Shown piece by piece: positions 53,278-62,458 of a DNA stretch of 64,000 nucleotides. A program made the translations under genes and the position numbers. The DNA comes from CALZIK01 sp945787635 (GTDB lineage: Bacteria; Acidobacteriota; Thermoanaerobaculia; Multivoradales; JAHEKO01). Within the stretch, counting starts at the first letter, position 1. Every line of letters begins with the position of its first letter. The stretch is from assembly GCA_947259725.1 (NCBI GenBank), contig CAMYNM010000001.1, positions 372,001 through 436,000 of the forward strand, in the 5' to 3' direction. A model generated the notes under the pieces. It saw nothing but the letters and a program-made list of their open reading frames with translations. It did not search any database and was not told the origin of the DNA.

Positions 53278-54729
53278 TCAGCGGACGATCTTTTTGGTCC
53301 GCTTTCCGTCGATGTTTTTGACGCGAATCGAGATCTTCTGGTACGGAAACGCCGGCCGCCACACCCAATCGAGGTTGTCAAGCAGCTCCACGCCCTCGGG
53401 CGGATTTAAATCGAAAGGTCGCGTAACGCCGTCGACCGTGACCTTGATTCGAAACCCCGCGAAGAAATCACAGTTCCTGAATACGATCGCGCCGTCCTCC
53501 AGCCGTTCGACGCGAGGGCCCTTGTAGGGACTGTCGGGATAGAGACGGCGCTGGATCACCTCGAGAACAGCGAAATGATAGGGCTCGACTCCACGCGACT
53601 GACCTTGCCGCCAGAACTCCCGCCTGCCCTTCTCAGTGGGATAGATGGTCGTGGCCTCGGCCCAGCCGTTGAGCGTTCCCACCCAAATGTAACGGCTGCC
53701 GTCGATCGGTTCGGAGTAGGCGTCGGCCAGATCGAGCCAATCCCAGAGGTCTTGCCGACCCTGCGCCAGAATCTGGATCGAGGTTCCTCCGGTGCCGATT
53801 CGCGTTCTGAACTCGACGTCGTCGTACTGAAACGAAAAGGCCGGGATCATGTCCGTGTTGCCGCCATTGCTCTGGAAGTAGCGTTCGAAGCTGGGCAGAA
53901 CGTCCTGGACGCTCTGAAACCGTCCCTGGGACACGACATCCGGCGTTGCCGCGGTGAAGCCCGTACGGCAGTCGAGAGGCGGCTCGTCGCCCCTCTGGCC
54001 GAAGACATCGCCACAGATGTAGACCCCGCTACTCCTCAGGCTCTGAAACAGCTCATCCGCGTTTCTGACCAGCTCGCGCGCCGCCCAGACGTGAAGCACG
54101 GGCTTTCCGTCGATTCGCCAATAGTTGGGATGGTCGAAGTACTTCTCGCGCAGAAAGACCATGTCATCCTGGAACATCTGCCGAATGACGGGCCGGGAGA
54201 AATCCACCGGTCCCGGTCCGTGCCCACGCCATACGGACGCAAGAACCGGATCGTAGAAAATATTCCAGCGGCCCTCGGTCCGCTCGAGCAACGGCAAGAA
54301 GGTCTTGCGAAGATTGCGGTCGATGAGGTCCCGGGGCGCGAACCACTCGACGCTGAAGATGGCGTTCCGGCCGGTTTGCCCGGTGTAGCGGAATAACCAC
54401 TGCATCTCCTGCAACTTGACCAGGTCGTTGGAGCTCGAGGTCAGTCCGAGGAGCGGCTCGAAAGGCAGGATCCGGTGACCGTCGACAAAGTAGTTGATGC
54501 CACCTTGCCGAGGCTCGGAAAACCAGAGGTTCTCCTGGGCGATGAGCACCGGGGGTCCGCCGCCTTCGTCAACGGGGTCGTCCGGGCAGCCGACCTCCCC
54601 CGAAGGCGCCACCGGGCAGTCGAAGCCCCCCTGCGCTTCGGCACCGGCAGCCAGGCTCAATAGCAACGCCAGGGCCGTAAGGGCCCCGGCACCAGCGGCC
54701 CGCAGACCAACCCAATTGTCTTGCCTCAT
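53278..54729 (-). CDS. Exported GH99-like (WbsX-type) glycoside-hydrolase domain protein
   Basis: A 483-residue protein with signal peptide (MRQDNWVGLRAAGAGALTAL to AGAEA). The barrel shows YYFD-like FREKYFDHPNYWRIDGKPVLHVW and the GH99/WbsX end motif TLNGWAEATTIYPTEKGRREF, where the Glu of W-x-E is the usual key acid. The family hydrolyses mannan or sits in polysaccharide loci as WbsX glycosyltransferase-like proteins. The C-terminus (about 400-483) is a small beta domain. Followed by the GH-like gene 47 bp downstream. Confidence 0.75.
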   Translation of the reverse strand: MRQDNWVGLRAAGAGALTALALLLSLAAGAEAQGGFDCPVAPSGEVGCPDDPVDEGGGPPVLIAQENLWFSEPRQGGINYFVDGHRILPFEPLLGLTSSSNDLVKLQEMQWLFRYTGQTGRNAIFSVEWFAPRDLIDRNLRKTFLPLLERTEGRWNIFYDPVLASVWRGHGPGPVDFSRPVIRQMFQDDMVFLREKYFDHPNYWRIDGKPVLHVWAARELVRNADELFQSLRSSGVYICGDVFGQRGDEPPLDCRTGFTAATPDVVSQGRFQSVQDVLPSFERYFQSNGGNTDMIPAFSFQYDDVEFRTRIGTGGTSIQILAQGRQDLWDWLDLADAYSEPIDGSRYIWVGTLNGWAEATTIYPTEKGRREFWRQGQSRGVEPYHFAVLEVIQRRLYPDSPYKGPRVERLEDGAIVFRNCDFFAGFRIKVTVDGVTRPFDLNPPEGVELLDNLDWVWRPAFPYQKISIRVKNIDGKRTKKIVR

Positions 54730-54901
54730 TGCTCGGCTTCCCCTGTCTCTCCGATCGAATCCCCATCGGTGCGGAAGGCGCTCCGCCGCAGTACGCCTTG
54801 TGGATCGGCAGATTCTAACCTTTCGAGGTCGCCTCGCTCAAGAGCGGGGCTCGCCGAAGCTCCAGTCTTCACCCGGGCGGTCTCGGCCGCTGTGCAGTCC
54901 G
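54730..54901. other. Intergenic, nothing recognised
   Basis: 172 bp between two minus-strand genes. No terminator, repeat or RNA gene is evident. Confidence 0.4.
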
Positions 54902-55906
54902 TCACTCGGGCGGGATCGAACCGCAGCCCGAGGGTGGCAGCACCGCCTCCAGGTATCCCGACCGTAGGAGGTGCCGAGCGAACCGCCTGGCCAATTGATC
55001 GCTCGGATGCCACAAGTCTTCCGGGCTCTCGGTCAGCGCCATCCGGTCGCGCAACGACCGCTCGAGCACCGGCAGCAGGTCGTGGTACGGAATCTCGAGC
55101 TGATCGAATATCTCGAGGCTGAGCGAGCGACTCCGGCGCTCGTACACGGTCCACTCCTCGAGCGGCTTGAGAACCGGTAGGAGCACGATGTCGAAACCGA
55201 CACCGTTCGTCTCGAGCTCGGCCTTCAGAGTCGCCAGAGCCGCTTTGGTCTCCGTGCCGCTGGTGACCGGATCCGACTCCAGCATCCGGGCGATCCGCGC
55301 CCCTAGGTAGTGCCGGTACAAGTGGCTCCAACCGGCCAAGGCAACGTCCCGCTTCGATAGGTAGGCCTGAGGGTTTGCCACCACCACCTCGCCCCGGTTG
55401 TCGCGAAACACGACCGGCGTTGCGATGAAGTCGTTGTTGTGAAACACGAGAGTCACGTGGTCCGGATCGACGCGATAGTTCCACCGGAGGTAGTACTCGA
55501 CTTCCTGGCCGGTATTGAAGCCCTCGACGCCGGCGTTCCAGAACTCGATCGGACTCTCCCTGCAGCGCTGAACGAGTACCCGCTGCATGCGCCAGCGGTG
55601 AGTCACCGAATCGCCCAGGAACAAGACCCTGGTCACGCCGCTGGCCTTCTCCACCGGATACTCGTTGACAACCGTGCCGAGCTCGGAGTACTCACCCGCA
55701 CCGAAAACCGGACGGTAGCCGAGGTCACTGTCCACCACATAGCTTCCCTCCCAGTTCGTGGGCAGGGTGTCCCACTGCCAGTGAGGGAAAAGCTCGGCCA
55801 CCGGAGCCAGCCATCGCGTTGCCGCCTCCGCGGCCAAGAACGAAGCCACTACGGCGAACGCCGACAAGCCCAGCCTGGCCCAAACGCTGGAGAATCGGCT
55901 CGACAT
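54902..55906 (-). CDS. Membrane-anchored SGNH/GDSL hydrolase-like protein
   Basis: A 334-residue protein: an N-terminal helix LSAFAVVASFLAAEAATRWL, then an SGNH fold with block I VLFLGDSVTHRW (catalytic Ser), WNAGVEGFNTGQEVEYYLRW (block II), TLVFHNNDF (Asn block) and LWHPSDQLARRF (block V His). Probably an esterase or O-acetyl-handling enzyme on an exopolysaccharide or a lipid. ATG at 55906 is chosen; the frame continues upstream to 56194 over the divergent gene but without coding character. Confidence 0.8.
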   Translation of the reverse strand: MSSRFSSVWARLGLSAFAVVASFLAAEAATRWLAPVAELFPHWQWDTLPTNWEGSYVVDSDLGYRPVFGAGEYSELGTVVNEYPVEKASGVTRVLFLGDSVTHRWRMQRVLVQRCRESPIEFWNAGVEGFNTGQEVEYYLRWNYRVDPDHVTLVFHNNDFIATPVVFRDNRGEVVVANPQAYLSKRDVALAGWSHLYRHYLGARIARMLESDPVTSGTETKAALATLKAELETNGVGFDIVLLPVLKPLEEWTVYERRSRSLSLEIFDQLEIPYHDLLPVLERSLRDRMALTESPEDLWHPSDQLARRFARHLLRSGYLEAVLPPSGCGSIPPE

Positions 55907-55988
55907 TCGGCTGCCGAGTATCTCACTTCGCCGCCCGAGCAGGTCCGAGCAGCCGGCTGTTACTCTCCGCCACCGGAGGTTGCAATCG

Positions 55989-56957
55989 GTGGCCAAACGA
56001 GCTCTCGCCCTCGCCCTGGGGCTCATTCTGGGCTTGCTGCTCCTCGAGGGGGCGATGCGGTTGATCGCCGGCCTGACGCCGGACGCGCAGCCGCCGGAGA
56101 TGCGGCCGATCCCCGGTGGAGCGCCAATCGTGACGCGATGGCCGGAAACGGCGGACGACGGATTCAAGATCCTGGTGGTCGGCGACTCCTTCACTCTCGG
56201 CCGCGGAGTTAAGCTCGAGGAGGTCTACCCGGCCCGGCTCGAGGCCACGCTCCGAGCGGACCGACATCCGGTGCAAGTGACCAGCTACAGCTTTCCGGGC
56301 TGGAACTCGCGCGCCGAGGCTGAAGCGGTCGCCCGCGACCTCGACCGGTACGCGCCGGATCTTCTGATCGTGGGGCATTGTCTGAATGACGCCGAGAAAC
56401 TCCCGACCGCCCGAGCCACAGTGAACCGGCCAGAGCTGCGGCCCTGGCAGCCCAGCGGCCGGTTCGAAACCTTCCTGGCCGCCCACAGCCTCGCATTCGG
56501 GCGAGCTCGCCGAGCGATCGACACGCTGCGGCTCCGACCAATGCTGCGCGACTACTACCGAGAGCTTTACCGGGACGAGCGCGGACGAGAGATCTGGAGG
56601 CGATCACTCGCCAGGTTGCAACAGCTGGCCTCCCAGCGATCGATCCCGACGGTCCTGGTCGTGTTCCCGATCTTCGACTCGGATCCGGGCAAGAATTATC
56701 CGTACCGGGATCTGCACCGAATCGTCGCGGAAACCGGCTCGGCGCTGGGCTTCGAGGTTCTCGACCTGCAGCCGGCCTACGCCGGTATCGACGGCCGCGC
56801 CCTCGCCCTAGTGCCGTTCACCGACCCTCATCCGAGCGCCCTCGGCCACGACATCGCCGGTCGGGAAATCGCGAAGTTCCTGATCGAACGGGGCCTGCTG
56901 GTCTCCAAAAGACCTCCGCCCGACGACCGTAGGCCCACCCTCCCGGTGGCCCGCTGA
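55989..56957 (+). CDS. Membrane-anchored SGNH/GDSL hydrolase-like protein
   Basis: A 322-residue protein: N-terminal anchor LALALGLILGLLLLEGAMRL, block I ILVVGDSFTLGRGV, block II FPGWNSRAEA, block III VGHCLNDAEK, and block V DPHPSALGHDI. GTG at 55989 (GGAGG 9 nt upstream) is preferred to TTG at 55980, which abuts that GGAGG. Divergent from the previous SGNH gene; the two share a domain type but are not close copies. Confidence 0.82.
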   Translation: MAKRALALALGLILGLLLLEGAMRLIAGLTPDAQPPEMRPIPGGAPIVTRWPETADDGFKILVVGDSFTLGRGVKLEEVYPARLEATLRADRHPVQVTSYSFPGWNSRAEAEAVARDLDRYAPDLLIVGHCLNDAEKLPTARATVNRPELRPWQPSGRFETFLAAHSLAFGRARRAIDTLRLRPMLRDYYRELYRDERGREIWRRSLARLQQLASQRSIPTVLVVFPIFDSDPGKNYPYRDLHRIVAETGSALGFEVLDLQPAYAGIDGRALALVPFTDPHPSALGHDIAGREIAKFLIERGLLVSKRPPPDDRRPTLPVAR

Positions 56958-57278
56958 TCAGGTGATGAAGTCGACGATCGACTTGCCGTAGAGCCGGGCA
57001 AAGCGGCCGAGTTCCAGCGGATCCAGCGCTCGCTCGCCGCGTTCGATCTTGGACACCAGCGACGCGGACAGCCGGACCGCTTTGCCGACCGCCGCCTGCG
57101 ACAGCCCGGACTCGCCGCGCAGCTCGGCGAGCTTGCGCGCGATCTCCCGCTGGGCCTTGGCCCTGTGCCGCGCGGTGAGCCTGGCCGGCTGGCCCTTGGC
57201 TGCGCCGCGCGCCTTGGACTTCGACTTCGACTTGGATCTGGGCCTGGCTTGGGGTCTACTTTTCGTCCTCGCTGGCAT
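56958..57278 (-). CDS. Xre-family HTH regulator with lysine-rich N-terminal tail
   Basis: A 106-residue protein: residues 1-40 are a disordered Lys/Arg/Ser tail (RPRSKSKSKSKARGAAKG), and residues about 45-106 form an Xre/cro helix-turn-helix (LAELRGESGLSQAAVGKAVRLSASLVSKIERGERALDP). ATG at 57278, or GTG at 57284 two codons earlier. The basic tail should add non-specific DNA binding. Its end is convergent and abuts the SGNH gene stop, and it is divergent from the ICMT-like gene. Confidence 0.88.
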   Translation of the reverse strand: MPARTKSRPQARPRSKSKSKSKARGAAKGQPARLTARHRAKAQREIARKLAELRGESGLSQAAVGKAVRLSASLVSKIERGERALDPLELGRFARLYGKSIVDFIT

Positions 57279-57346
57279 GCTCACTCGATTCTATCGGGAG
57301 GCGCCGGCCTGGCGTAAACTGATGTCCCACAGCTCTCAGCAATCGG

Positions 57347-58039
57347 ATGACCGAGAAACGTTTTCAGACCCTGACCACCGCACTCGGATGGTCGGGAGTC
57401 GCGCTCTTTGTGGGCATCTACGCCTTCGAGATCGCGCCCCATCATGGGCCCCCGATCACCATCCAGTGGCTTCGCGAGCACTTTGGGCAAGGCGGCTTGA
57501 TCGCTCTGAACATCGCGATCGTCCTGGCTTTCCTCGCTCTCCTGCCCTACCGGCGCTCGACCAAGGGCGTCTGGAAGAGCAAGGGGACCTTCATCGCCTT
57601 CGTGATCGCTCTCATGACCGAGATGTTCGGCTGGCCGCTTTTGCTGTTCCTGCTCGCCCCGCTGGTGGATGTGCCGCAGATCGCTCGCGGGTTCTTCGAC
57701 GCCGTCGGTCACTGGCCGGCCCGAGTCGGAACCATACTGAGCTTCGCGGGCGTCGCTCTGGTCGCGGGCGGATGGCACCAGATCCACCGAGCGACCGGAA
57801 TGGTGACCGGTGGCCTCTACAGAATCATGCGGCACCCTCAGTACACAGGCCTGCTTCTGTTCACACTGGGATGGATCCTGCACTGGCCCTCGGTTGTAAC
57901 TCTCGCCCTCTGGCCCTTCCTGGTGGCTGCTTACGTCTGGCTGGCGCGCCAGGAGGAGAAGCAGGCGCTCGAAGACTTCGGCGAATCCTATGCGGCGTAC
58001 GCCGGCCGCACCAAGCGCTTCATTCCGTTCGTGGTCTGA
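57347..58039 (+). CDS. ICMT-like membrane methyltransferase family protein
   Basis: A 230-residue protein with six hydrophobic helices and the family signature GGLYRIMRHPQYTGLLLFTLG (RHPQY) and LARQEEKQALEDFGESYAAYAGRTKRFIPF at the C-terminus. The same superfamily as the protein at 25235-25828, but with a longer N-terminal membrane region (LFVGIYAFEIAPHHGPP). The substrate is unknown. Confidence 0.82.
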   Translation: MTEKRFQTLTTALGWSGVALFVGIYAFEIAPHHGPPITIQWLREHFGQGGLIALNIAIVLAFLALLPYRRSTKGVWKSKGTFIAFVIALMTEMFGWPLLLFLLAPLVDVPQIARGFFDAVGHWPARVGTILSFAGVALVAGGWHQIHRATGMVTGGLYRIMRHPQYTGLLLFTLGWILHWPSVVTLALWPFLVAAYVWLARQEEKQALEDFGESYAAYAGRTKRFIPFVV

Positions 58040-58066
58040 GCTTCCCGGTCAGTGGGGACCGCGATG

Positions 58067-59374
58067 TCACTCTAGGCGCGGCGAATGACTCCGCCGGCGA
58101 ACCGATCGCATGATCGGCGTCGTGATGGCTACTGCTAGAACGGCCGAAACGAGAAACACGGTCGCCTGTCCGGGTGCCTCCCGGCCCAAGGCTCGCGCGA
58201 CCGCGCGTAGCACGTTGGAGGTACCCAATAGCAGCGTCACTAGACTGACCAGCACCATGATCGCGTTCGACAGGGCGTGATTCGTGCTCTTTCCCATGAT
58301 CCGCGGGTCGTTGACCGCGACCAACAGGAAAACCGCCGCCACCGGAAGCAACACGCCGTTGAGAGCCTGAGCGACGATGATCACCGGCACCGGCTGTACG
58401 CCCGAGACGCCGAAGCCGAGCCCCACCGCCAGCACCCCGGCCCAGACTGAGCGGAAGCGCCAGGAACGATCCGACCACCGCACGTCGCTCTCCCCGCCGA
58501 AGAGCCCGCGCGCCGTGATCGCGGCAGCCAGGGGCGCCGTCACCGCCGACGACAGTCCCGCCGAAAAGAGACCTAGACCGAGCAAGGTCGAAGCTCGAGG
58601 CCCCAGGCGCTCGGCCAAGACCTCCGCCAACGCTCCGAAGGTAAACGGGGGCTCCAGCGCCGCGCCTACGACGACGACCGCCATCGAGATCACTCCGCCC
58701 AGAATGACCGCAATCGTCAGCCCGAAACGGATCTCCGAGAGGTTCTGCCCGCGAGCGAGGCCGGAGCCCAGGAAGAGGTTGTAGGGAACTACCGTCGTGC
58801 CCACCAGCGCGATGGCGAGCAGCGACGCGCCCTCGGGCAGTGACGGCCAAAATGCTCCGACGAACAGCTCGCCGGCATCCGGTGCCAGCAGGATCGCGGT
58901 CCACAGGAACGCGGCACCCATCATGGCGACCAGGAAACTCAGCAGGAACGCGACCCGGCGCGGCGAGTTGAAAAACAGGAGAACCGCGGCGAGGGCGACG
59001 GTTGTGACGGCGAGCGCCGGCGCCGACCAGGGCAAGGTCAACACCGCGCCCGCGACGCCACCCAGAATATTGCCCGCCTCGTAGGCCGCACATCCCAGAA
59101 CCACCGCGCCGAGGACCAGAATCAGTACCGCCACCTCTCGCCATCCGGTGCCACCGCGCGACCGCAAGGCCTCGGCCAGACTTTTGCCGGACGCCACCGT
59201 CAAGCGCGCACTCGCCTCTTGCAAGACCAGGCAGGCCCCGGTCGAGAACACCAGTGCCCAGAGCAGCGCGTACCCGAAGCCCGCCCCCGCCGACGCCGCC
59301 GAAGCCACCGTACCGGGGCCGATAAAGGCCGCGGCGATCACCGACCAGAGCAGGACCGAGGCGATGCGCTTCAT
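58067..59374 (-). CDS. Atypical Nramp-family transporter
   Basis: A 435-residue, 11-helix inner-membrane protein of the Nramp/SLC11 fold. The metal site differs from canonical members: TM1 reads FIGPGTV (usual DPGN, so Asp becomes Gly19 and Asn becomes Thr22), and TM6 reads TTVVPYNLFLGSG (usual ATVMPHNLYLHS, Met becomes Val). Loss of the Asp, Asn and Met ligands is the hallmark of Nramp-related magnesium transporters (NRMT) and other divergent clades, so Mg or another hard cation is more likely than Mn/Fe. ATG overlaps the stop of the SGNH gene by 4 bp. Confidence 0.8.
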   Translation of the reverse strand: MKRIASVLLWSVIAAAFIGPGTVASAASAGAGFGYALLWALVFSTGACLVLQEASARLTVASGKSLAEALRSRGGTGWREVAVLILVLGAVVLGCAAYEAGNILGGVAGAVLTLPWSAPALAVTTVALAAVLLFFNSPRRVAFLLSFLVAMMGAAFLWTAILLAPDAGELFVGAFWPSLPEGASLLAIALVGTTVVPYNLFLGSGLARGQNLSEIRFGLTIAVILGGVISMAVVVVGAALEPPFTFGALAEVLAERLGPRASTLLGLGLFSAGLSSAVTAPLAAAITARGLFGGESDVRWSDRSWRFRSVWAGVLAVGLGFGVSGVQPVPVIIVAQALNGVLLPVAAVFLLVAVNDPRIMGKSTNHALSNAIMVLVSLVTLLLGTSNVLRAVARALGREAPGQATVFLVSAVLAVAITTPIMRSVRRRSHSPRLE

Positions 59375-60900
59375 GGAGTAGCGTCCGCCGCACCGGACGA
59401 CGCCGCCAGCCGCAGGCGATCGTACAGGACCACCGCCCCGTTATCTGGACTCGAGTCGGCCTGGACGGCTGCATGTCCGAGCTCTAGTCGGTTGAGTCCA
59501 GGCCGCAGAACGCCGCTCGGTACCGGAAGCGAATAGGTCCGCCACTCGGCTTGCACCCGAAAGGTACCCAGCTCGAGGCCATTGAGGGTCGCCGCAACCT
59601 CGACCGAGCGAGCTCGCCGAAAAGGTCGGGCCTCGATCGACAGCAGGTAGGGTGACTCGGTGGGTTCGAGCGCGAGCTCCACGACGGACAACGCGCGGTT
59701 GCTCTTGACCGCGGTCCGCCCGCGAAAGAGTTCCCTGCCGGCGAATCCCGAGCCCAGGCTGCGACGTCCCTCGGTAGTACCGAAGTCGAGTGTAACGCCG
59801 GCCTTGAAATCCGGCCCCCGAGGCAGCAGCCGCCCCGGCTCGACGCTCAGCGAGCCGGTCAAGATCGGGGTCAGGCTGTCGTACACGAACTTTGCCGCAG
59901 CCCGATGACCCAGGCTCGTGAAATGGGATTCATCCTTGAACAGCTCGTGTCGAGCCGCGAACTCGGCATAGACGTCGATCAGGTGAACCCCTTCCTCGGT
60001 GGCGATCCGCCGTGTGGCCTCCCGGTACTCGGGCGCCGATCTTTTCCAATGACGCTCGACGAGCGACCGCCCGCGATACGGTCGGGTCAGGAAGGCGACC
60101 GCGAAGCCCTTCTCACGACCCAGGCCGGCGATCCGGCGCAGATGCTCCTGGTACTCGCCGAGTGGTACCCGCTTGCGCACCACCCGCTCCTCGGCGGCGC
60201 CCTCGCTCGTGCGGGCCCGATCGCTGACAGCCGCCAGAAGCTCCCCGATTTTTAGGCCCGAGATCAGGGGCCACTGCCGGCCCGAGAGCCTCCGGGCGTA
60301 TTCGGCGTCGGACACGAAGACCGAATGAGCGTCGTTGCTTCCAAAGCTCACCAACACGAGGTCCGGTCGCAATGGCAGGAACTCGCGAAGCCGGCGCTCG
60401 CCCTGATAGACGGTATAGCCCCAGACACCGGCATTGATCACCTCGAAGTCGTATCCGGTTTTGGCGAGCAGCGCCCCGAGATCCTCCGGCCAGTTCGGGC
60501 CGCCGGCGCCGCTCCAACCCAGGGTGTTCGAGTCGCCGAGAGCCAGAACCCGGATCTCGCCCGGCGGTTTGTCGCGGCCGACCTCGGGTCCACGGTAGCC
60601 CAGCGAGTTGAACACCGAGCGACCGGCACGGGGGCGCCACAGCAGCACCGGATCGTAGGCGAAGTGGTCATCCTGAAACAGATGCAGGGCTCTCGCGTCG
60701 CCCTTGGTCGCCGGGAGCGTGTCGGCGAGCGCTTCGCGCGATTTGATCGCCATCGGAGAGTAGTTGAAGCCACCGAGTCGGAGCGCTACCTCGACCGCGA
60801 GCGCAGCCAAAAGGAACGAGGCCACCGCCAGGGTTGCCCGTGCCCGGAGTCCCGAGCGGACCGACGCGCCGCTCTCTCCGAGATCCGGCCGCCTAGTCAC
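59371..60900 (-). CDS. SGNH/GDSL hydrolase with C-terminal beta domain
   Basis: A 509-residue protein: a membrane anchor ATLAVASFLLAALAVEVALRL, an SGNH domain (block I VLALGDSNTLGWSG, VINAGVWGYTVYQGERRL, LVSFGSNDAH, and DESHFTSLGHRA for the His), and a C-terminal beta-sandwich of about 150 residues (ELALEPTESPYLLSIEARPF, YSLPVPSGVLRPGLNRLELG) that may bind carbohydrate. GTG start overlaps the hyuB stop by 8 bp, and its own stop overlaps the Nramp start, so hyuA-hyuB-SGNH-Nramp look like one transcript. Confidence 0.82.
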   Translation of the reverse strand: MTRRPDLGESGASVRSGLRARATLAVASFLLAALAVEVALRLGGFNYSPMAIKSREALADTLPATKGDARALHLFQDDHFAYDPVLLWRPRAGRSVFNSLGYRGPEVGRDKPPGEIRVLALGDSNTLGWSGAGGPNWPEDLGALLAKTGYDFEVINAGVWGYTVYQGERRLREFLPLRPDLVLVSFGSNDAHSVFVSDAEYARRLSGRQWPLISGLKIGELLAAVSDRARTSEGAAEERVVRKRVPLGEYQEHLRRIAGLGREKGFAVAFLTRPYRGRSLVERHWKRSAPEYREATRRIATEEGVHLIDVYAEFAARHELFKDESHFTSLGHRAAAKFVYDSLTPILTGSLSVEPGRLLPRGPDFKAGVTLDFGTTEGRRSLGSGFAGRELFRGRTAVKSNRALSVVELALEPTESPYLLSIEARPFRRARSVEVAATLNGLELGTFRVQAEWRTYSLPVPSGVLRPGLNRLELGHAAVQADSSPDNGAVVLYDRLRLAASSGAADATP

Positions 60901-62458
60901 CGGGGTCCCCCCAGCCTCCGCCCCCGGGGGTCTCGATCACAAGAAGGTCGCCGGCCGCGGCGTCGCAACCGTCCACCGAGCTGAGCTCCGTTCGCGTTCC
61001 CGACGAGTGCTCGATCCACTGCCGGCCTGGGGTCCCCGCGGCACCCCCTCCGACTCCATAGGGACCTTCAACCCGATGCTGCGTCAAGACCGACACCTCG
61101 ACCGGCTCGAGAAAGCGCAACTCCCGAACGATCCCGTCACCGCCCCGCCGGGCGCCCGCTCCGCCGGAGCCGCGTCGGATCCCGAACCGCTCGAGACGGA
61201 CCGGGTAGCGCTGCTCGAGAATCTCCGGATCGGTGATCGCCGTGTTGGTCATATGGGTGTGCACCGCACTGGCTCCGTCGAACTCCGAGCCCGCGCCGGC
61301 ACCGCCACCGAGCGTCTCGTAGTAGGTGAACGCGGCATTACCGAAGAGCACGTTGTTCATCGTCCCCTGACTGCAGGCGACGGAACCCAGAGCCTTGAGC
61401 AGGACGTCCACCACCCGCTGACTGGTCTCCACGTTGCCTCCGACCACCGCCGGAGCGGCTTCGGCGCTCTCCGGGAAGTCGGGGTTGAGCATCCCTTGGG
61501 GGATCCGCAGATCGACGCCCTCGAGCAGGCCCTCGTTGAGCGGCAGAGGCTCGGTGACCAGCAAACGCAGGACGTACAGCACCGCGCTGCGAACGATTCC
61601 GGGCGTGGCGTTGAGGTTGCCGGGATGCACCGGCGAGGTGCCGGCGAAGTCGATCACGGCCTGGTCCGGCTCGATCTCGATCGCCACGCGGAGAATCGAA
61701 CCGTCGTCGAGACGCTCCTCGGCCTCGTAGCGCCCTTCGCCGATTCGCGCGAGAGCGGCTCGAGCGCCGCGCTCGGCCTGGCCGGAGAGCTCGCGCATGA
61801 AGTGGCGCACAGCGTCCGAGCCATGCATCCGCGCGAGATCGAGGAGCGCGGACTCGCCTCGCCGGTTGGCCGCCACCGCCGCCGCGAGATCGGCGAGGTT
61901 CTCCTCCACGGCCCGGCTGGGATATCGCCCGCCGGCGAGTGCCGCACGGATCGGTTCCCAATCGAATACGCCCTCCCGGGCGAGGTGGGTGGGCGGAAAA
62001 ACCACCCCCTCGTCCGCCAGCGAGGTCGCTGCGGGAGGCATCGATCCGGGCCGAGCGCCTCCGATCTCGGCATGATGGGCCCGATTGGCGACAAAACCCA
62101 GGATCGGACCGCCGATCTCGAACACCGGCGCGATCACAGTGACGTCCGGCAGGTGGGAGCCTCCAAAGCCGGGATGATTGGTGATCACGACATCACCCGG
62201 TCGCCACGCCACCGACTCGGAAACCGTGCGCACACACAGGCCCAGCGCGCCGAGATGAACCGGAATATGAGGCGCGTTGACCACCAACCGGCCGGCGCCG
62301 TCGAGTAGCGCGCACGAGAAATCCAACCGTTCCTTGACGTTGACCGAAACCGCCGTGCGCCGCAGCAGCTCGCCCATCTCGCTCACGACCTGCCGGAACC
62401 GATGCGTGAACAGCTCGAGGGCCACCGGATCCGGCGGTCGGCGGCTGACAGGGCTCAC
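60893..62458 (-). CDS. hyuB: Hydantoinase B / 5-oxoprolinase beta subunit
   Basis: A 521-residue subunit of an ATP-dependent amidohydrolase acting on hydantoins, 5-oxoproline or, in related enzymes, acetone or acetophenone carboxylation. Family stretches: FSCALLDGAGRLVVNAPHIPVHLGALG, WRPGDVVITNHPGFGGSHLPDVTV, NRAHHAEIGGARPGSMPP, GNVETSQRVVDVLLKALG, and the C-terminal VIETPGGGGWGDPGD. GTG start overlaps the hyuA stop (GTGA). The substrate cannot be told from sequence. Confidence 0.93.
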   Translation of the reverse strand: MSPVSRRPPDPVALELFTHRFRQVVSEMGELLRRTAVSVNVKERLDFSCALLDGAGRLVVNAPHIPVHLGALGLCVRTVSESVAWRPGDVVITNHPGFGGSHLPDVTVIAPVFEIGGPILGFVANRAHHAEIGGARPGSMPPAATSLADEGVVFPPTHLAREGVFDWEPIRAALAGGRYPSRAVEENLADLAAAVAANRRGESALLDLARMHGSDAVRHFMRELSGQAERGARAALARIGEGRYEAEERLDDGSILRVAIEIEPDQAVIDFAGTSPVHPGNLNATPGIVRSAVLYVLRLLVTEPLPLNEGLLEGVDLRIPQGMLNPDFPESAEAAPAVVGGNVETSQRVVDVLLKALGSVACSQGTMNNVLFGNAAFTYYETLGGGAGAGSEFDGASAVHTHMTNTAITDPEILEQRYPVRLERFGIRRGSGGAGARRGGDGIVRELRFLEPVEVSVLTQHRVEGPYGVGGGAAGTPGRQWIEHSSGTRTELSSVDGCDAAAGDLLVIETPGGGGWGDPGD

